Below are positions 54,766 through 64,000 of a stretch of 64,000 nucleotides of DNA, in pieces. Source of the stretch: Erythrobacter cryptus DSM 12079. Its GTDB lineage: Bacteria > Pseudomonadota > Alphaproteobacteria > Sphingomonadales > Sphingomonadaceae. The notes beneath the pieces were generated by a model. The model was not told where the DNA came from and made no database searches. It was given only the letters and a program-made list of their open reading frames with translations. Where the stretch lies: NCBI RefSeq assembly GCF_000422985.1, contig NZ_AUHC01000011.1, forward strand, positions 59,273 through 123,272. Direction: 5' to 3'. How positions within the stretch are numbered: the first letter of the stretch is position 1; every line of letters starts with the position of its first letter. A program made the position numbers and the translations under genes.

Positions 54766-55993
54766 GCGCCACCTCGGGATCAGCGAGCAGCGCCGGATCG
54801 ATCCGGCCCACCCTGCTTTCGAGCAGCTTGCGCGCCTGGACATAGTCCTTGGTGGTGTTGACGCAATCAAAGGCGATCGGCCGGCCGGCCTTGAGATAGG
54901 CAACGGTGAACTTGCCGCTCGCCGGATCGCCGCGCACCACGGTCTGGTCATGGCCGAGGCTCAGCCCGGCGGTCTGGAGGCGGATGTCATACTGGTTCGA
55001 CCAGAACCACGGCAGGGCGTGATAGGGTTCGGGCCGGCCCAGAATCGCCTTGGCCGCCACCAGCGCCATGTCATGCGCGTTCTGCACCGATTCGAGCCGG
55101 ATCACCGCGCCATCGGCAAAGGGATTGGCATGGGCGGCGCAATCGCCGATGGCATAGATGTCATCGAGCGTGGTGCGGCAGAACTCATCGACATCCACCC
55201 CGTTGGTGCCCGCCGCCCCGGCAGCGATCAGCGGCGCCACCGCGGGCACGATGCCGATGCCCACCACCACCATGTCGCAGGCGATCTCCTCGCCGCTCTC
55301 GAGCCTGACGCCGGTGACCCGACCAGCCTCCTCGCCCAGCACCGCGCGCACGCCCTGCCCGAGCCTGAGGTCAACCCCGTGGCGCTGGTGCGCATCGGCG
55401 AAGAAGGCGGCGATCTCCTCGCCCGCCACCCGCGCGAGCAGGCGGGGCAGCAGCTCGACCAGCGTCACCGCGCAGCCGAGCTTTCGCAGCACCGCGGCGG
55501 CCTCGAGCCCGATATAGCCCCCGCCGATCACCACCGCGCGCCGCGCCCCGGCGGCAAGCGCGGCCATCATCGCATCGGCATCGGCCTTGTCGCGCACATA
55601 GAAGACCTGCGGCAGCACCGCCCCCGGCACCGGCAGGCGGCGCGGATCGCCCCCGGCCGACCATATCAGCGTGCCATAGGTCACCGCAGCGCCATCGGTG
55701 AGGGTGAGCCGGTGCGCGTGTGGATCGATCGCGCTGACCGCCGCACCGAGGCGCAGGCCGATCTGCTTGTCGGCCCAGAAGCTTTCAGGGCGGATCATGA
55801 TCCGCTCGAAGCCCTTGTCGCCGGCGAGATACTCCTTGGACAGCGGCGGGCGCTCATAGGGCGGGGCGCGGTCGCGCCCGATCATCAGGATGGTGCCCTC
55901 ATAGCCTTGCTGGCGCAGCGCGATCGCCGCCTGCGAACCGCCGTGCCCGGTGCCCACGATCACCACATCGGCGTGACTGGTGCTCTGTGTCAT
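54749..55993 (-). CDS. NAD(P)/FAD-dependent ferredoxin reductase
   Basis: This 414-residue flavoprotein has two Rossmann folds ([49 protein letters not shown](P)), the [10 protein letters not shown] loop typical of rubredoxin/putidaredoxin reductase relatives, and [11 protein letters not shown] near residue 290. It would pass electrons to a ferredoxin and could serve the CYP153-like P450 at 49931-51280. ATG 55993 (MTQSTSHAD) fits best. Confidence 0.92.
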
Positions 55994-56087
55994 CGTCCTC
56001 TTATGCCCCTGCGCCCCAACCGGGGCCTTGATGTGGGGCAAATCACGCCATGGTCAAGCGCGCACAAGTGGCAGGGGCGCCCAGGCA

Positions 56088-59000
56088 TCAGCGTTCGAGC
56101 AGGTTGCGCGCCTGGGCGGCGATCTGGGCGAGCATCGCCGGGCTGACCGGCGCGCGCGCCTGGGCGCGGGCGATGAGGCCGCGCAGCTGCGCTACCGCCG
56201 CGACCTGATCCGCGGCCCAGCGGGCCAGCGCGCCGAGCGGATCGGCCTTGGCACCCTTGCCCCGAAGCAGCCGGGCAAGAAAGGCGATGCGCATCTGTTG
56301 CAGATCGCGCGCCACGCCCGCAACCAGCAGCCTTTCCCACACGTCCGAGGGGTTCATGTGCGCGGCCAGCGCCTGCGCCCAATCCAGCCCCAGCCGCGCG
56401 CCGACATCAGTGAAGGCCTGGGTGAGCAATCTGGGATCGATCCCCGCCTCGCCCGCGGCCTTGGCCAGGCCCACCGCGCCATCGAGATCGAACAGGCTTG
56501 CGACCCTTGCAGCAAGGCCCTGCGGCGCCCCGGCAGCGATCAACTCCTGCCGCAGCGCCTGCGAACGGGCGCGCGGCTCGGCGGTGAGCAATGCCTCGCG
56601 CGCGGTCACCAGCATCGCCACCCCATCGGCCAGCCGGGCGATGAGCGCCCCGGCCTCGAGCCTGCCCGCGGCGCTGCGCAGCACGTCGCTCATCAGGTTG
56701 GCGCTCGCCGCGGCGAGCCGATCGAACAGCGCCAGCCGGGCCGCCTCGGGCATGGGCGCATGGTCAAGCTCGGCCCACAGCTGGTCGAGATCGAACAGCC
56801 TTTCCGCGACCACGAAGGCAGCGGCAACCTCAGCGAGGCCCACCCCTTCCTCCTCGGCCAGCTCGAAGGGATGGATCATGCCGATGCGGTTGACGATGCG
56901 GTTGGCAAGACTGGTGGCGATCATCTCGCGCCGCAGCCGGTGGCCGTGGATCGCCGCGGCATGGGCCTTGCGCATCGGCGCGGGGAAGCGGGCGAGCAGC
57001 AGCGGCGCGAGCGCCGCATCATCGGCGAGCGGGCTGGCCTCGATCGCCGCCTGCAGGGCGAGCTTGGCCGAGGAGAGCAGCACCGCAAGTTCGGGCCGGG
57101 TGAGCCCCTGGCCATCGGCGGCGCGGCGCAGCAGCGCCTCGCCCTCGGCAATGCCCTCGGTGCGCCGGTCAAGCTCGCCCGCCTCCTCGAGCCGCTCGAT
57201 CAACCGGACATAGGCGGCGCTCGCCGCTGGCCCGGCGCGCTCGGCAATCGAGAGCGCGAGCGCCTGGAGGCGGTTGTCCTCGAGCACGAGCGCGGCGACC
57301 TCGTCGGTCATCGCGGCGAGCAGGGCGTTGCGCTTCTTCGGGGAAAGCTTGCCCGACGCGACCGAAGCGGCGAGCGCAATCTTGATGTTGACCTCGTTGT
57401 CCGAGCAATCGACCCCGGCCGAATTGTCGATGAAATCGGTGTTGATCCGTCCCCCGCCAAGGGCAAAGGCGATGCGCCCGGCCTGGGTCACACCGAGATT
57501 GGCGCCCTCGCCGATCACCCGCGCGCGCAGCTCCTCGGCATTGACGCGCAAGGCGTCATTGGCCGGATCGCCCACGGCGATGTTGTTCTCCTGCGCGGCC
57601 TTCACATAGGTGCCGATCCCGCCGAACCAGATGAGATCAACCGGGGCCTTGAGGATCGCCGAAATCAGCGCCTCAGGCTCGATCTCCTGCTCGGCAAGTC
57701 CCAGCACCTCCTGGGCCTCGCGGGCAAGGCGGATGCGCTTGGCATCGCGCGGGAACACCCCGCCGCCCTTGGAAATCAGCGCCTTGTCATAATCATCCCA
57801 GCTCGAACGCGGCAGTTCGAACAGGCGCTTCCGTTCCTTCCAGCTCGCCAGCGGATCGGGGTCGGGATCGATGAAGATATGGCGATGGTCAAAGGCGGCA
57901 ACCAGCCGGATCGCCTTGGACAGGAGCATCCCGTTGCCGAACACATCGCCCGACATGTCGCCGCAGCCGACCACGGTGATCGAATCCTGCTGCACATCCA
58001 CCCCCATCTCGCGGAAGTGGCGCTGCACGCTCACCCAGGCGCCGCGGGCGGTGATACCCATGGCCTTGTGGTCATAGCCGTTGGAGCCGCCGCTGGCGAA
58101 GGCATCGCCGAGCCAGAAGCCGCGCTCCTCGGCGATGGCATTGGCAAGATCGGAGAAGGTCGCCGTGCCCTTGTCGGCGGCGACGACGAAATAGGGATCT
58201 TCGCCATCATGCACCACCACGCCTTCGGGGTGCACCACCCGGCCGCCCACGATATTGTCGGTGACGGAAAGCAGGGTGCGGATGAAGATCTGGTAGGCGG
58301 CGCGCCCCTCTGCAGCCCAGCCCTCGCGGTCGAGCAGGGGCGAGGGCAATTGCTTGGGATAAAAACCGCCCTTGGCCCCGGTGGGCACGATCACCGCGTT
58401 CTTGACCCGCTGGGCCTTCATTAGCCCGAGGATCTCGGTGCGGAAATCATCGCGCCGGTCAGACCATCTCAGGCCCCCGCGCGCGACCTTGCCGGCGCGC
58501 AGGTGAATGCCCTCGACCCGCGGGCTGTAAACGAAGATCTCGCGCCAGGGCAGGGGCCTCGGCAAGCCCGGCACGCGCGCCGAATCGAGCTTGAAGGCCA
58601 GCGCCTCGGCCGCGGCAGGGGCAAAGGCATTGGTGCGCAGCGTCGCATCGATCACGGCGCGATAGAGCCGCAGGATGCGATCGTCATTGATCGCGCTCAC
58701 CCGGGCAAGCCCGCGGGCAAAGGCGGCCTCGGCCGTGGCAATCGCCTCGGCGCGGTTTCCGGCAAAATCGGGGTCGTGGCGCGCGGCAAAGAGCTTGACC
58801 AGCGCGCGCGTCACCTGCGGCGCGCCGGCCAGCGCATCGACCACGCTGTAGATGGTGTAGCTCGCCCCGGTCTGGCGCAGGTAGCGATAGATCGCGCGCA
58901 GCCAATTGGCCTCGGCCGGGGCCAGCCCGGTGGCGGCGACGAGGCGGTTGAAGGGATCGTCCTCGCCGCTGCCATTGAGCACCGCGGCCAGCGCCGCCTC

Positions 59001-60791
59001 GATCAGCCCGGCGCGCTCGAGCAGCGCCTCGTCCTCGAGCCCGGGCGGCAGGCCGAGGATGAAATCATGAAGCGCCCCAAGCTCGGCATCGGCAAGGAAG
59101 GTCGGCACCTCGGCGATCACCTTGAGGCCGAAATTCTCCAGCGCCGGCACCGCATCGGACAGGGCCAGCCGGCTGCGTACGGTATAGATCTTGAGCCTGA
59201 GCGCCCCGGTCTCATCGCCCGGCAGGCGGTAGAGCCGCACCGCCCTTTCACCCGCCCCCTCGCCCTCGGCGAGGCCCAAGGTGCGCAGCTTGAGGATGTC
59301 GCGCGCGGCCTCGGCCGGGCCATAGGCAAGGCGGTAGCCGGTGGGAAAGGCCGGGGCATAGCGCGCCGCCAGCATCGCCGCGCGGCCTTCTTCCTCGTGC
59401 GCGGCAAGGTGGGTGGCCACCGCCTCGTTCCAGCCGCGCAGCAGCTCGACGAGCCGCGCCTCGATCTCGCTGTCGGCGGGCAGATCGCCGCAGGCGCGCA
59501 CATCGATGAGGAAGCGCAAGAGCGCGAGGGTGCTCCCCTCGACCGTCAGGCTCCAGTCGAGCAGCGCCGCGCCGGGGGTGGCGAGCAGCATCGCCTGGAT
59601 CTGCAGGCGCACCTCGGTGGAAAGCTGGTCGCGCGGCAGCCAGACAAAGGCAAAGACATGGCGTTCGAGCGTGGCGCGCACCATCACCACCCGCGGGCGC
59701 GGGCGATCGACCAGCGCCATCTTGGCGGTGGCAAGCTGGGCCACGCAGGCCGGATCGAAGGCGGTGAGCAGATCGTTGGGCAGGGCGGTGAAGGCGTGCA
59801 CCAGCGCCTTGCCATTGTGCCCGGCCGGATCGAAGCCCAGTTCTGCCATCAGTTCGGCGAGCACCCGGCGCAGCCGCGGCACCTCCTGCGGGCGGGCGTT
59901 GAGCGCGGCGCTGGTCCACAGGCCGGCATGGATCGACAGCGCTTCGGCCTTGCCGCTGGCATCGCGCCGCGCGGTGAGGAACAGGTCAAGCGGGCTGTCG
60001 CGGTGGACCCGCGCGGCGAGGTTGGACTTGATCGCCAAAAGCGCCCGGGCGGGATCGGCATCGAACCAGGCAAAGGCGCGTTCGAGCGAGACCGGGGCGA
60101 GCAGTTCCTGCGCCGAGGCGCGGCAGATCCCGCGCCGCTCCGCCGCGCCGCCATCGCGCCGGCGCACGAGGTGGCCAAGCTGGGTGAGCATGCCCCCCGC
60201 CATCCATTCAAGCAGGGCGGCAGCCTCGCCATCCAAGGGCGCGATCGCCGCAGCGTCTTGCCTGAGCGCAGCCTGCATCTCGGGCCAATCGGCCACCGCG
60301 GCATGGACATCGCCCAGCGTCATGCGCAGCGCCGCGGCGAGTGCGCGCCGCTGGCGGGCATCGGCGCGCGGGGTCTCGATATAGATGAGCGATTCGCGCC
60401 GCGCGCCCGGCGCCGCCTTGCCCGGCGCCGGGATGGCGACAAGGCGGCCCGCCGCGTCGCGTTCGAGCGCGATCACCGGGTGCAGCAGCAGATCGATCTG
60501 GAACCCGAGGCGGGCAAGCGTGGCCGCGACCGAATCGACCAGGAACGGCTGGTCATCGTTGATGACGGCGATCCGCAAGTGGCGGCGCCCCTCGCGCGCC
60601 GATTCGATCTCCACCAGCGCCGCGCCGGGCGCGCGGGTGGCCGCGACAGCGATGAGCCAGGCCGCCGCCTCGTCGAGCGCGCCCTTGGGCGGGGGCGTTT
60701 CGCCCGGCAGCAATGAGGCCTGCAAATGCTGGCGCAGCGCCTTGACGAGCCGCTTGTCGGGGGCGGCGGCGGGGGTGGTGTTGGGCTTCAT
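56088..60791 (-). CDS. gdh: NAD-specific glutamate dehydrogenase, large type
   Basis: This 1,567-residue enzyme belongs to the large bacterial NAD-GDH family that deaminates glutamate to 2-oxoglutarate. It has an N-terminal regulatory region of about 700 residues (IAVINDDQPFLVDSVAATLARLGF), the catalytic core GGLRWSDRRDDFRTEILGLMKAQRVKNA, IVPTGAKGGFYPKQLP with the catalytic lysine, EGANLGVTQAGR, and the helical C-terminal region. ATG 60791 (MKPNTTPAAAP) is preferred over the upstream GTG/ATG. A plausible promoter is 50-78 bases upstream. Confidence 0.95.
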   Translation of the reverse strand: MKPNTTPAAAPDKRLVKALRQHLQASLLPGETPPPKGALDEAAAWLIAVAATRAPGAALVEIESAREGRRHLRIAVINDDQPFLVDSVAATLARLGFQIDLLLHPVIALERDAAGRLVAIPAPGKAAPGARRESLIYIETPRADARQRRALAAALRMTLGDVHAAVADWPEMQAALRQDAAAIAPLDGEAAALLEWMAGGMLTQLGHLVRRRDGGAAERRGICRASAQELLAPVSLERAFAWFDADPARALLAIKSNLAARVHRDSPLDLFLTARRDASGKAEALSIHAGLWTSAALNARPQEVPRLRRVLAELMAELGFDPAGHNGKALVHAFTALPNDLLTAFDPACVAQLATAKMALVDRPRPRVVMVRATLERHVFAFVWLPRDQLSTEVRLQIQAMLLATPGAALLDWSLTVEGSTLALLRFLIDVRACGDLPADSEIEARLVELLRGWNEAVATHLAAHEEEGRAAMLAARYAPAFPTGYRLAYGPAEAARDILKLRTLGLAEGEGAGERAVRLYRLPGDETGALRLKIYTVRSRLALSDAVPALENFGLKVIAEVPTFLADAELGALHDFILGLPPGLEDEALLERAGLIEAALAAVLNGSGEDDPFNRLVAATGLAPAEANWLRAIYRYLRQTGASYTIYSVVDALAGAPQVTRALVKLFAARHDPDFAGNRAEAIATAEAAFARGLARVSAINDDRILRLYRAVIDATLRTNAFAPAAAEALAFKLDSARVPGLPRPLPWREIFVYSPRVEGIHLRAGKVARGGLRWSDRRDDFRTEILGLMKAQRVKNAVIVPTGAKGGFYPKQLPSPLLDREGWAAEGRAAYQIFIRTLLSVTDNIVGGRVVHPEGVVVHDGEDPYFVVAADKGTATFSDLANAIAEERGFWLGDAFASGGSNGYDHKAMGITARGAWVSVQRHFREMGVDVQQDSITVVGCGDMSGDVFGNGMLLSKAIRLVAAFDHRHIFIDPDPDPLASWKERKRLFELPRSSWDDYDKALISKGGGVFPRDAKRIRLAREAQEVLGLAEQEIEPEALISAILKAPVDLIWFGGIGTYVKAAQENNIAVGDPANDALRVNAEELRARVIGEGANLGVTQAGRIAFALGGGRINTDFIDNSAGVDCSDNEVNIKIALAASVASGKLSPKKRNALLAAMTDEVAALVLEDNRLQALALSIAERAGPAASAAYVRLIERLEEAGELDRRTEGIAEGEALLRRAADGQGLTRPELAVLLSSAKLALQAAIEASPLADDAALAPLLLARFPAPMRKAHAAAIHGHRLRREMIATSLANRIVNRIGMIHPFELAEEEGVGLAEVAAAFVVAERLFDLDQLWAELDHAPMPEAARLALFDRLAAASANLMSDVLRSAAGRLEAGALIARLADGVAMLVTAREALLTAEPRARSQALRQELIAAGAPQGLAARVASLFDLDGAVGLAKAAGEAGIDPRLLTQAFTDVGARLGLDWAQALAAHMNPSDVWERLLVAGVARDLQQMRIAFLARLLRGKGAKADPLGALARWAADQVAAVAQLRGLIARAQARAPVSPAMLAQIAAQARNLLER

Positions 60792-60840
60792 CGGCGGCTC
60801 CCGGCCTCCTCGGCATCCGGCACCAGCTTCGCGCAACAAA

Positions 60841-60869
60841 ATTATGCCGGATTGTTGTTATCGTGTCGC
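60841..60869 (-). promoter_or_regulatory. Probable promoter of the glutamate dehydrogenase gene
   Basis: On the minus strand GCGACA (60869-60864) is followed by 17 bases and CATAAT (60846-60841). The start would be near 60834, giving a leader of about 43 bases. The -10 is good and the -35 is moderate. Confidence 0.5.
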
Positions 60870-60924
60870 CACGCGATACGCCGAATTGCCCGCCGCGGGC
60901 AAGCGCGATTGCTGCCGGGATGGT

Positions 60925-61920
60925 TCAAGCCGCCACCAATGCGGCGCAGGCCTCCAGCGTCAGTTCAAGGCTGCGGATGCGCGCCTCGGGATCATAGGTC
61001 GCCCCGCACAGCAGGATCTCGTCCGCCCCGGTGCGCGCCTGCATCGCGGCGATCCGCTCGCGCACCTCGGCGGGCGTGCCGATCGCCGCGGCCTGCCCGA
61101 GGTGATCGAGCATCGCCCGGGCCGGGGCGGGCAGGCTCTCGGCAAAGCCGGCCACCGGCGGGGGCAGCTTGCCCGGCTGGCCGCTGCGCAGCCGCACGAA
61201 GCTCTGCTGCTGGCTCGAGGCGATGAGCTGCGCCTCGGCGCGGGTCTCGGCGGCAAAGACATTCATCGCCACCATCACATGGGGCCGCTCGCACGCGGCG
61301 GAAGGCTGGAACTCGCGGCGATAGAGCCCCAGCGCGGCATCGAGGTGATCGGGGGCGAAATGGGCGGCAAAGGCGTAGGGAAGCCCCAGCCGCGCCGCCA
61401 GCTGCGCGCCGAACAGGCTCGATCCCAGCATCCACAGTTCCACCTTGGCGCCAAGGCCGGGGGTGGCGCGGATCGGCAGGTCGATATCGCCGGTGAGGAG
61501 CGCGCGCAGCTCGACCACGTCCTGCGGGAAATATTCGGCCGCCTGGTGAAGGTTCTTCCTCAGCGCGCGTTGCAGCTGTGGCCCGGCGCCGGGGGCGCGG
61601 CCGAGGCCGAGATCGATGCGCCCCGGGAACAGCGCATCGAGCGTGCCGAATTGTTCGGCGATCTGGAACGGGGTGTGGTTGGGCAGCATGATCCCGCCCG
61701 CGCCGATGCGGATGCGGCTGGTGGCGTTGCCGACATGCGCGAGCACCACCGCGGTTGCCCCGCCGGCAATGCCTTCCATGGCGTGGTGTTCGGCCACCCA
61801 GAAGCGGTGGCAGCCGAGGCTTTCGGCCGCGCGGGCGAGCGCGGTGGTGGCGGCGAAGGCCTCGGCAAGGGTGCCGCCCTCGCGCACCGGCACCAGATCG
61901 AGCACGGAAAAGCGGGTCAT
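60925..61920 (-). CDS. LLM-class flavin-dependent oxidoreductase
   Basis: This 331-residue protein belongs to the luciferase-like monooxygenase family: FSVLDLVPVREGGTLAEAF, RFWVAEHHAMEGIAG, IRIGAGGIMLPNHTPFQIAEQFGTLDALFPGRIDLGLGRAPG in parts, and VELWMLGSSLFGAQLAARLGLP. It would use FMN or F420-like cofactor; no substrate is known. The start overlaps the stop of the TPR-like gene (ATGA), and it is the last gene of a three-gene minus-strand unit. Confidence 0.9.
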   Translation of the reverse strand: MTRFSVLDLVPVREGGTLAEAFAATTALARAAESLGCHRFWVAEHHAMEGIAGGATAVVLAHVGNATSRIRIGAGGIMLPNHTPFQIAEQFGTLDALFPGRIDLGLGRAPGAGPQLQRALRKNLHQAAEYFPQDVVELRALLTGDIDLPIRATPGLGAKVELWMLGSSLFGAQLAARLGLPYAFAAHFAPDHLDAALGLYRREFQPSAACERPHVMVAMNVFAAETRAEAQLIASSQQQSFVRLRSGQPGKLPPPVAGFAESLPAPARAMLDHLGQAAAIGTPAEVRERIAAMQARTGADEILLCGATYDPEARIRSLELTLEACAALVAA

Positions 61921-62828
61921 GGCTGGGGGCTCTCCTCGGGCTGGGAGTCAGGCGGAGTTGGTGCGGGGCCATTGTCGCCTTCCGGCCCGAGCTGGGCAAG
62001 ATAGGCGCGCGCGGTTTCGGCTGCGGGGCCATCGGCGGCAAGCACCAGCACCGATTGCCAGCTTGCCCGCGCGGCCGCCTCGCGCCCGCCGAGCATGGCG
62101 ATCACCCCGGCTTCCAGCCCCACCAGCGGATCGCCGGGGCTGCGCACGGCGGCCTGCTCGATCGCCGCCTGGGCCTCGGCGAGCCGGGCGAGGCGGCGCA
62201 GCAGCGTGGCCTTCAATAGCCAGCCCTCGCCGCGTTCGGGCGCGCGGGTGGTGGCGGTCTCGAGCGGTCCGAGCGCCTCACTCTCGCGTCCCAGCGCCAC
62301 CAGCGCGCGGGCACGGTCGGTCGCGGCGATCGCCTCGAGCAGCGGGTCATCGCCGGCGCGGGCATCGGCCTCTGCGGCAGCCAGCAGGGCAAGCGCCCCT
62401 TCGGCATCGCCCGCGGCGAGCGCGGCATTGCCCGAAAGCGCGCCGAAACGGGCGCGCAGTCGCGGCTCACCCGGCGGGGTCTCGCCCAGCGCCGCGGCAA
62501 AGGCGGCGCGGGCCTCGTCCCAGCGCCCCAGTTCGGCCGCGGCGGTGCCGAGGCAATGGTTGGCCAGCACCCGATCGGCCCCGCGCGTCTCCTCGCGGCG
62601 GATTTGCGCCATGGCATGGGCGCGCGCCGGATCGGCGGCGATCTGGTCGAAGCAGTCTTCGAGCCAGGCGCTGGTGGGATTGATCGCTGCCTTGGCCGCG
62701 CCCTCGGCCTCGCCCGGCGTATCGCTCCGTGCGGAGCGTGCGGGCCGCTCGCGCACCAGCGCATCATCGGGCAGCCCCCCGGCGAGCGGATTGGGGCCGA
62801 CCTGGAGCAGAAGCGCGAGCAGCAGCAT
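61917..62828 (-). CDS. TPR-like exported or membrane protein
   Basis: This 303-residue protein has a short hydrophobic N-terminus (MLLLALLLQVGPNPLAGG) and then alanine-rich helices arranged as TPR-like repeats (LGRWDEARAAFAAALGETP; ALGPLETATTRAPERGEGWLL; RLARLAEAQAAIEQAA), ending in a proline-rich tail. It is probably a periplasmic scaffold, but no function is known. It lies 10 bases after the hydrolase gene and overlaps the LLM gene. Confidence 0.78.
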   Translation of the reverse strand: MLLLALLLQVGPNPLAGGLPDDALVRERPARSARSDTPGEAEGAAKAAINPTSAWLEDCFDQIAADPARAHAMAQIRREETRGADRVLANHCLGTAAAELGRWDEARAAFAAALGETPPGEPRLRARFGALSGNAALAAGDAEGALALLAAAEADARAGDDPLLEAIAATDRARALVALGRESEALGPLETATTRAPERGEGWLLKATLLRRLARLAEAQAAIEQAAVRSPGDPLVGLEAGVIAMLGGREAAARASWQSVLVLAADGPAAETARAYLAQLGPEGDNGPAPTPPDSQPEESPQP

Positions 62829-62838
62829 CAGCAATGCC

Positions 62839-63573
62839 TCATGGGTAGAATTCGCCGACCAGGGCGAGGATGCGGGCAATGTCCTCGGGGCGCGAGAGAC
62901 GGTGATCGCCGTCCTCTACCAGGCTCACCTGAACATCAGCCGACCCGAGCGCGGCCTTGAGCCGCAGCGAGATCTCCCACGGCACATCTTCATCCCGCTT
63001 GCCGTGGATCAGCCGCACCGGGCAGGAAAGCCCGCGCGCGCTTTCGAGCCGCAGGTGGTTTTCGGCATCGGCAAAGAAGCCCGGGTGGATCGGGGTCGGC
63101 TCGGGGCCATAGGGGTTGGGCTGATGGATCGTCTCGCCCGCGGCGAGGGCCGCGCGCTCGGCCGCGCTGAGGCCCCAGCGGGTAAAATCGGGGGCGGGGG
63201 CAATGCCGATCAGCCCGGCACAGCGCGGCCCCAGCCGCTCGGCCACCAGCAGCATCAGCCAGCCGCCCATCGACGAGCCGACCAGCAGCACCGGGCCGGC
63301 AACATAGGAGGAGACGAGCGCCAGCACCTCGTCGCGCCAGCGCGAGAGCGTGCCCTCGGCAAAGCTGCCCTCGCTCTGGCCGCAGCCCGAATAGTCGATG
63401 AGCAGGCAGGCACGTCCGCGCGCCTCGGCCTCGGCAAAAAGCGCGCTCGCCTTGCTGCCCGACATGTCGGACATGTAGCCCGGCAGGAACACGAGGCAGG
63501 GCCCCCGCCCCGGCGTCAGGCGAAAGGCGATGCGGCGCCCGTCATAAAGGCGATGATGGAGGATTTCGGCCAT
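62839..63573 (-). CDS. Alpha/beta hydrolase
   Basis: This 244-residue protein has the alpha/beta-hydrolase pattern: CLVFLPGYMSDMSGSKA, the nucleophile elbow GSSMGGW (serine near residue 99), HGKRDEDVPW with the acid, and DGDHRLSRPEDI with the catalytic histidine. The substrate is unknown; it could be an esterase or peptidase. ATG 63573 is chosen because the upstream in-frame extension has no homology-like content. It heads a three-gene unit. Confidence 0.88.
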   Translation of the reverse strand: MAEILHHRLYDGRRIAFRLTPGRGPCLVFLPGYMSDMSGSKASALFAEAEARGRACLLIDYSGCGQSEGSFAEGTLSRWRDEVLALVSSYVAGPVLLVGSSMGGWLMLLVAERLGPRCAGLIGIAPAPDFTRWGLSAAERAALAAGETIHQPNPYGPEPTPIHPGFFADAENHLRLESARGLSCPVRLIHGKRDEDVPWEISLRLKAALGSADVQVSLVEDGDHRLSRPEDIARILALVGEFYP

Positions 63574-63651
63574 GTGCGCTCCATGCCGCGCCGCGCACAG
63601 GCGGGCAAGCGCGGCGGCGCTGATGCCACTGTCACGCATCGGCAATGCATG

Positions 63652-64000
63652 TTAAGCCGTGGACTCATTAGCTGCGATCCATAGGCGAGTTGAGAAGAGT
63701 TTGGCAGCGGCGAGGAAGTTGTCGGCGCGTTTGTCGTATCGCGTGGCCAAGCCTCTGGCGTGCTTGAGTTTTCCGAAGAAGCGCTCGATCAGGTTGCGAT
63801 AGCGGTAGAGGAAGGAGCTGAAGGCGAAGCCCTTCTTGCGGTTGGCCTTTGGCGGGATGTTGGCGAAGCTGCCGCGCGCCTCGACCTTGTCGCGGATGGC
63901 GTCGCTGTCATAGGCCTTGTCGGCGAGGAAGATGCTGCCTTCCGGCACGGCCTCGAGCAGCGGATCGGCCTGTTGGCAATCGCTCGCCTGTCCTTCGGAG
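63652..64000 (-). mobile_element. IS5-family transposase, C-terminal part (continues past the window edge)
   Basis: The reading frame runs off the right edge and encodes the C-terminal 115 residues of an IS5-family DDE transposase: ADPLLEAVPEGSIFLADKAYDSDAIRD (with the second D) and RYRNLIERFFGKLKHARG, where E is the third DDE residue. The element's end lies near 63650. I could not identify its terminal repeat, and the remaining part and any target duplication are outside the window. Confidence 0.85.

Overview
The window looks like chromosomal DNA of a GC-rich alphaproteobacterium, most likely a member of the Sphingomonadales and possibly Erythrobacteraceae-like. Evidence for this is the large (about 1,570-residue) NAD-glutamate dehydrogenase, MmcB, a DUF2093 protein beside xseA, NnrU, the order rpe / heparinase-like / purH, a suf operon carrying a DUF559 gene, a CYP153-like P450 and an alphaproteobacterial-type LexA box. 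The family-level placement is inference. Gene packing is tight, with many 1-4 base stop/start overlaps and convergent genes whose stop codons touch. Most of the sequence is core genome.

Layout. 1-6.1 kb: suf Fe-S assembly operon (sufB, cut by the window edge; a small membrane protein; a DUF559 protein; sufC; sufD; sufS; sufT; a GNAT protein; a sufA/iscA-type carrier). 6.1-16.9 kb: a duplicated EF-hand-like protein, a lipoprotein, adenosine kinase, a cytochrome c lipoprotein, divergent purD/xseA, DUF2093, a phytase-like esterase, rpmB, tadA, RNase T2, nadC and an atypical membrane protein. 16.9-25.8 kb: a LytS/LytTR two-component pair, an envelope cluster (M48-TPR protease, DsbA-like protein, M48 protease), a PAS-like protein, a DUF2141 protein, a fatty acid hydroxylase/sterol desaturase-family protein and mmcB under a LexA box. 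26.4-27.6 kb: tRNA-Arg(CCG) followed by an AT-richer islet with one unknown basic protein. 27.6-40 kb: a diacylglycerol kinase plus Tam41-like nucleotidyltransferase pair, a second DUF2141 gene, rpe/heparinase-like/purH, an exported MsrA, a Fur/Zur-type regulator, dxs, mlaA and a crotonase. 40-49 kb: NnrU, an amidohydrolase pair, a POT peptide transporter, a GntR regulator, ihfB, a parS centromere site, a CPA2 antiporter, tRNA-Leu(TAA) and a tandem PilZ protein. 49-64 kb: an exported MsrB, a CYP153-like P450, an ABC exporter, queG, a ferredoxin reductase, NAD-GDH, a flavin monooxygenase-like gene, a TPR protein, a hydrolase and the end of an IS5-family element.

The genes mostly serve housekeeping roles: Fe-S biogenesis, purine/NAD/isoprenoid synthesis, envelope maintenance and oxidative repair. 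I found no phage, CRISPR, toxin-antitoxin or clearly new defence system. The strongest unusual signals are the perfect 26-bp palindrome containing parS at 46.6 kb, the LexA box at mmcB, an amidohydrolase pair in which one partner has lost its metal site, the kinase/Tam41-like pair, and purD/xseA start codons that overlap head to head.
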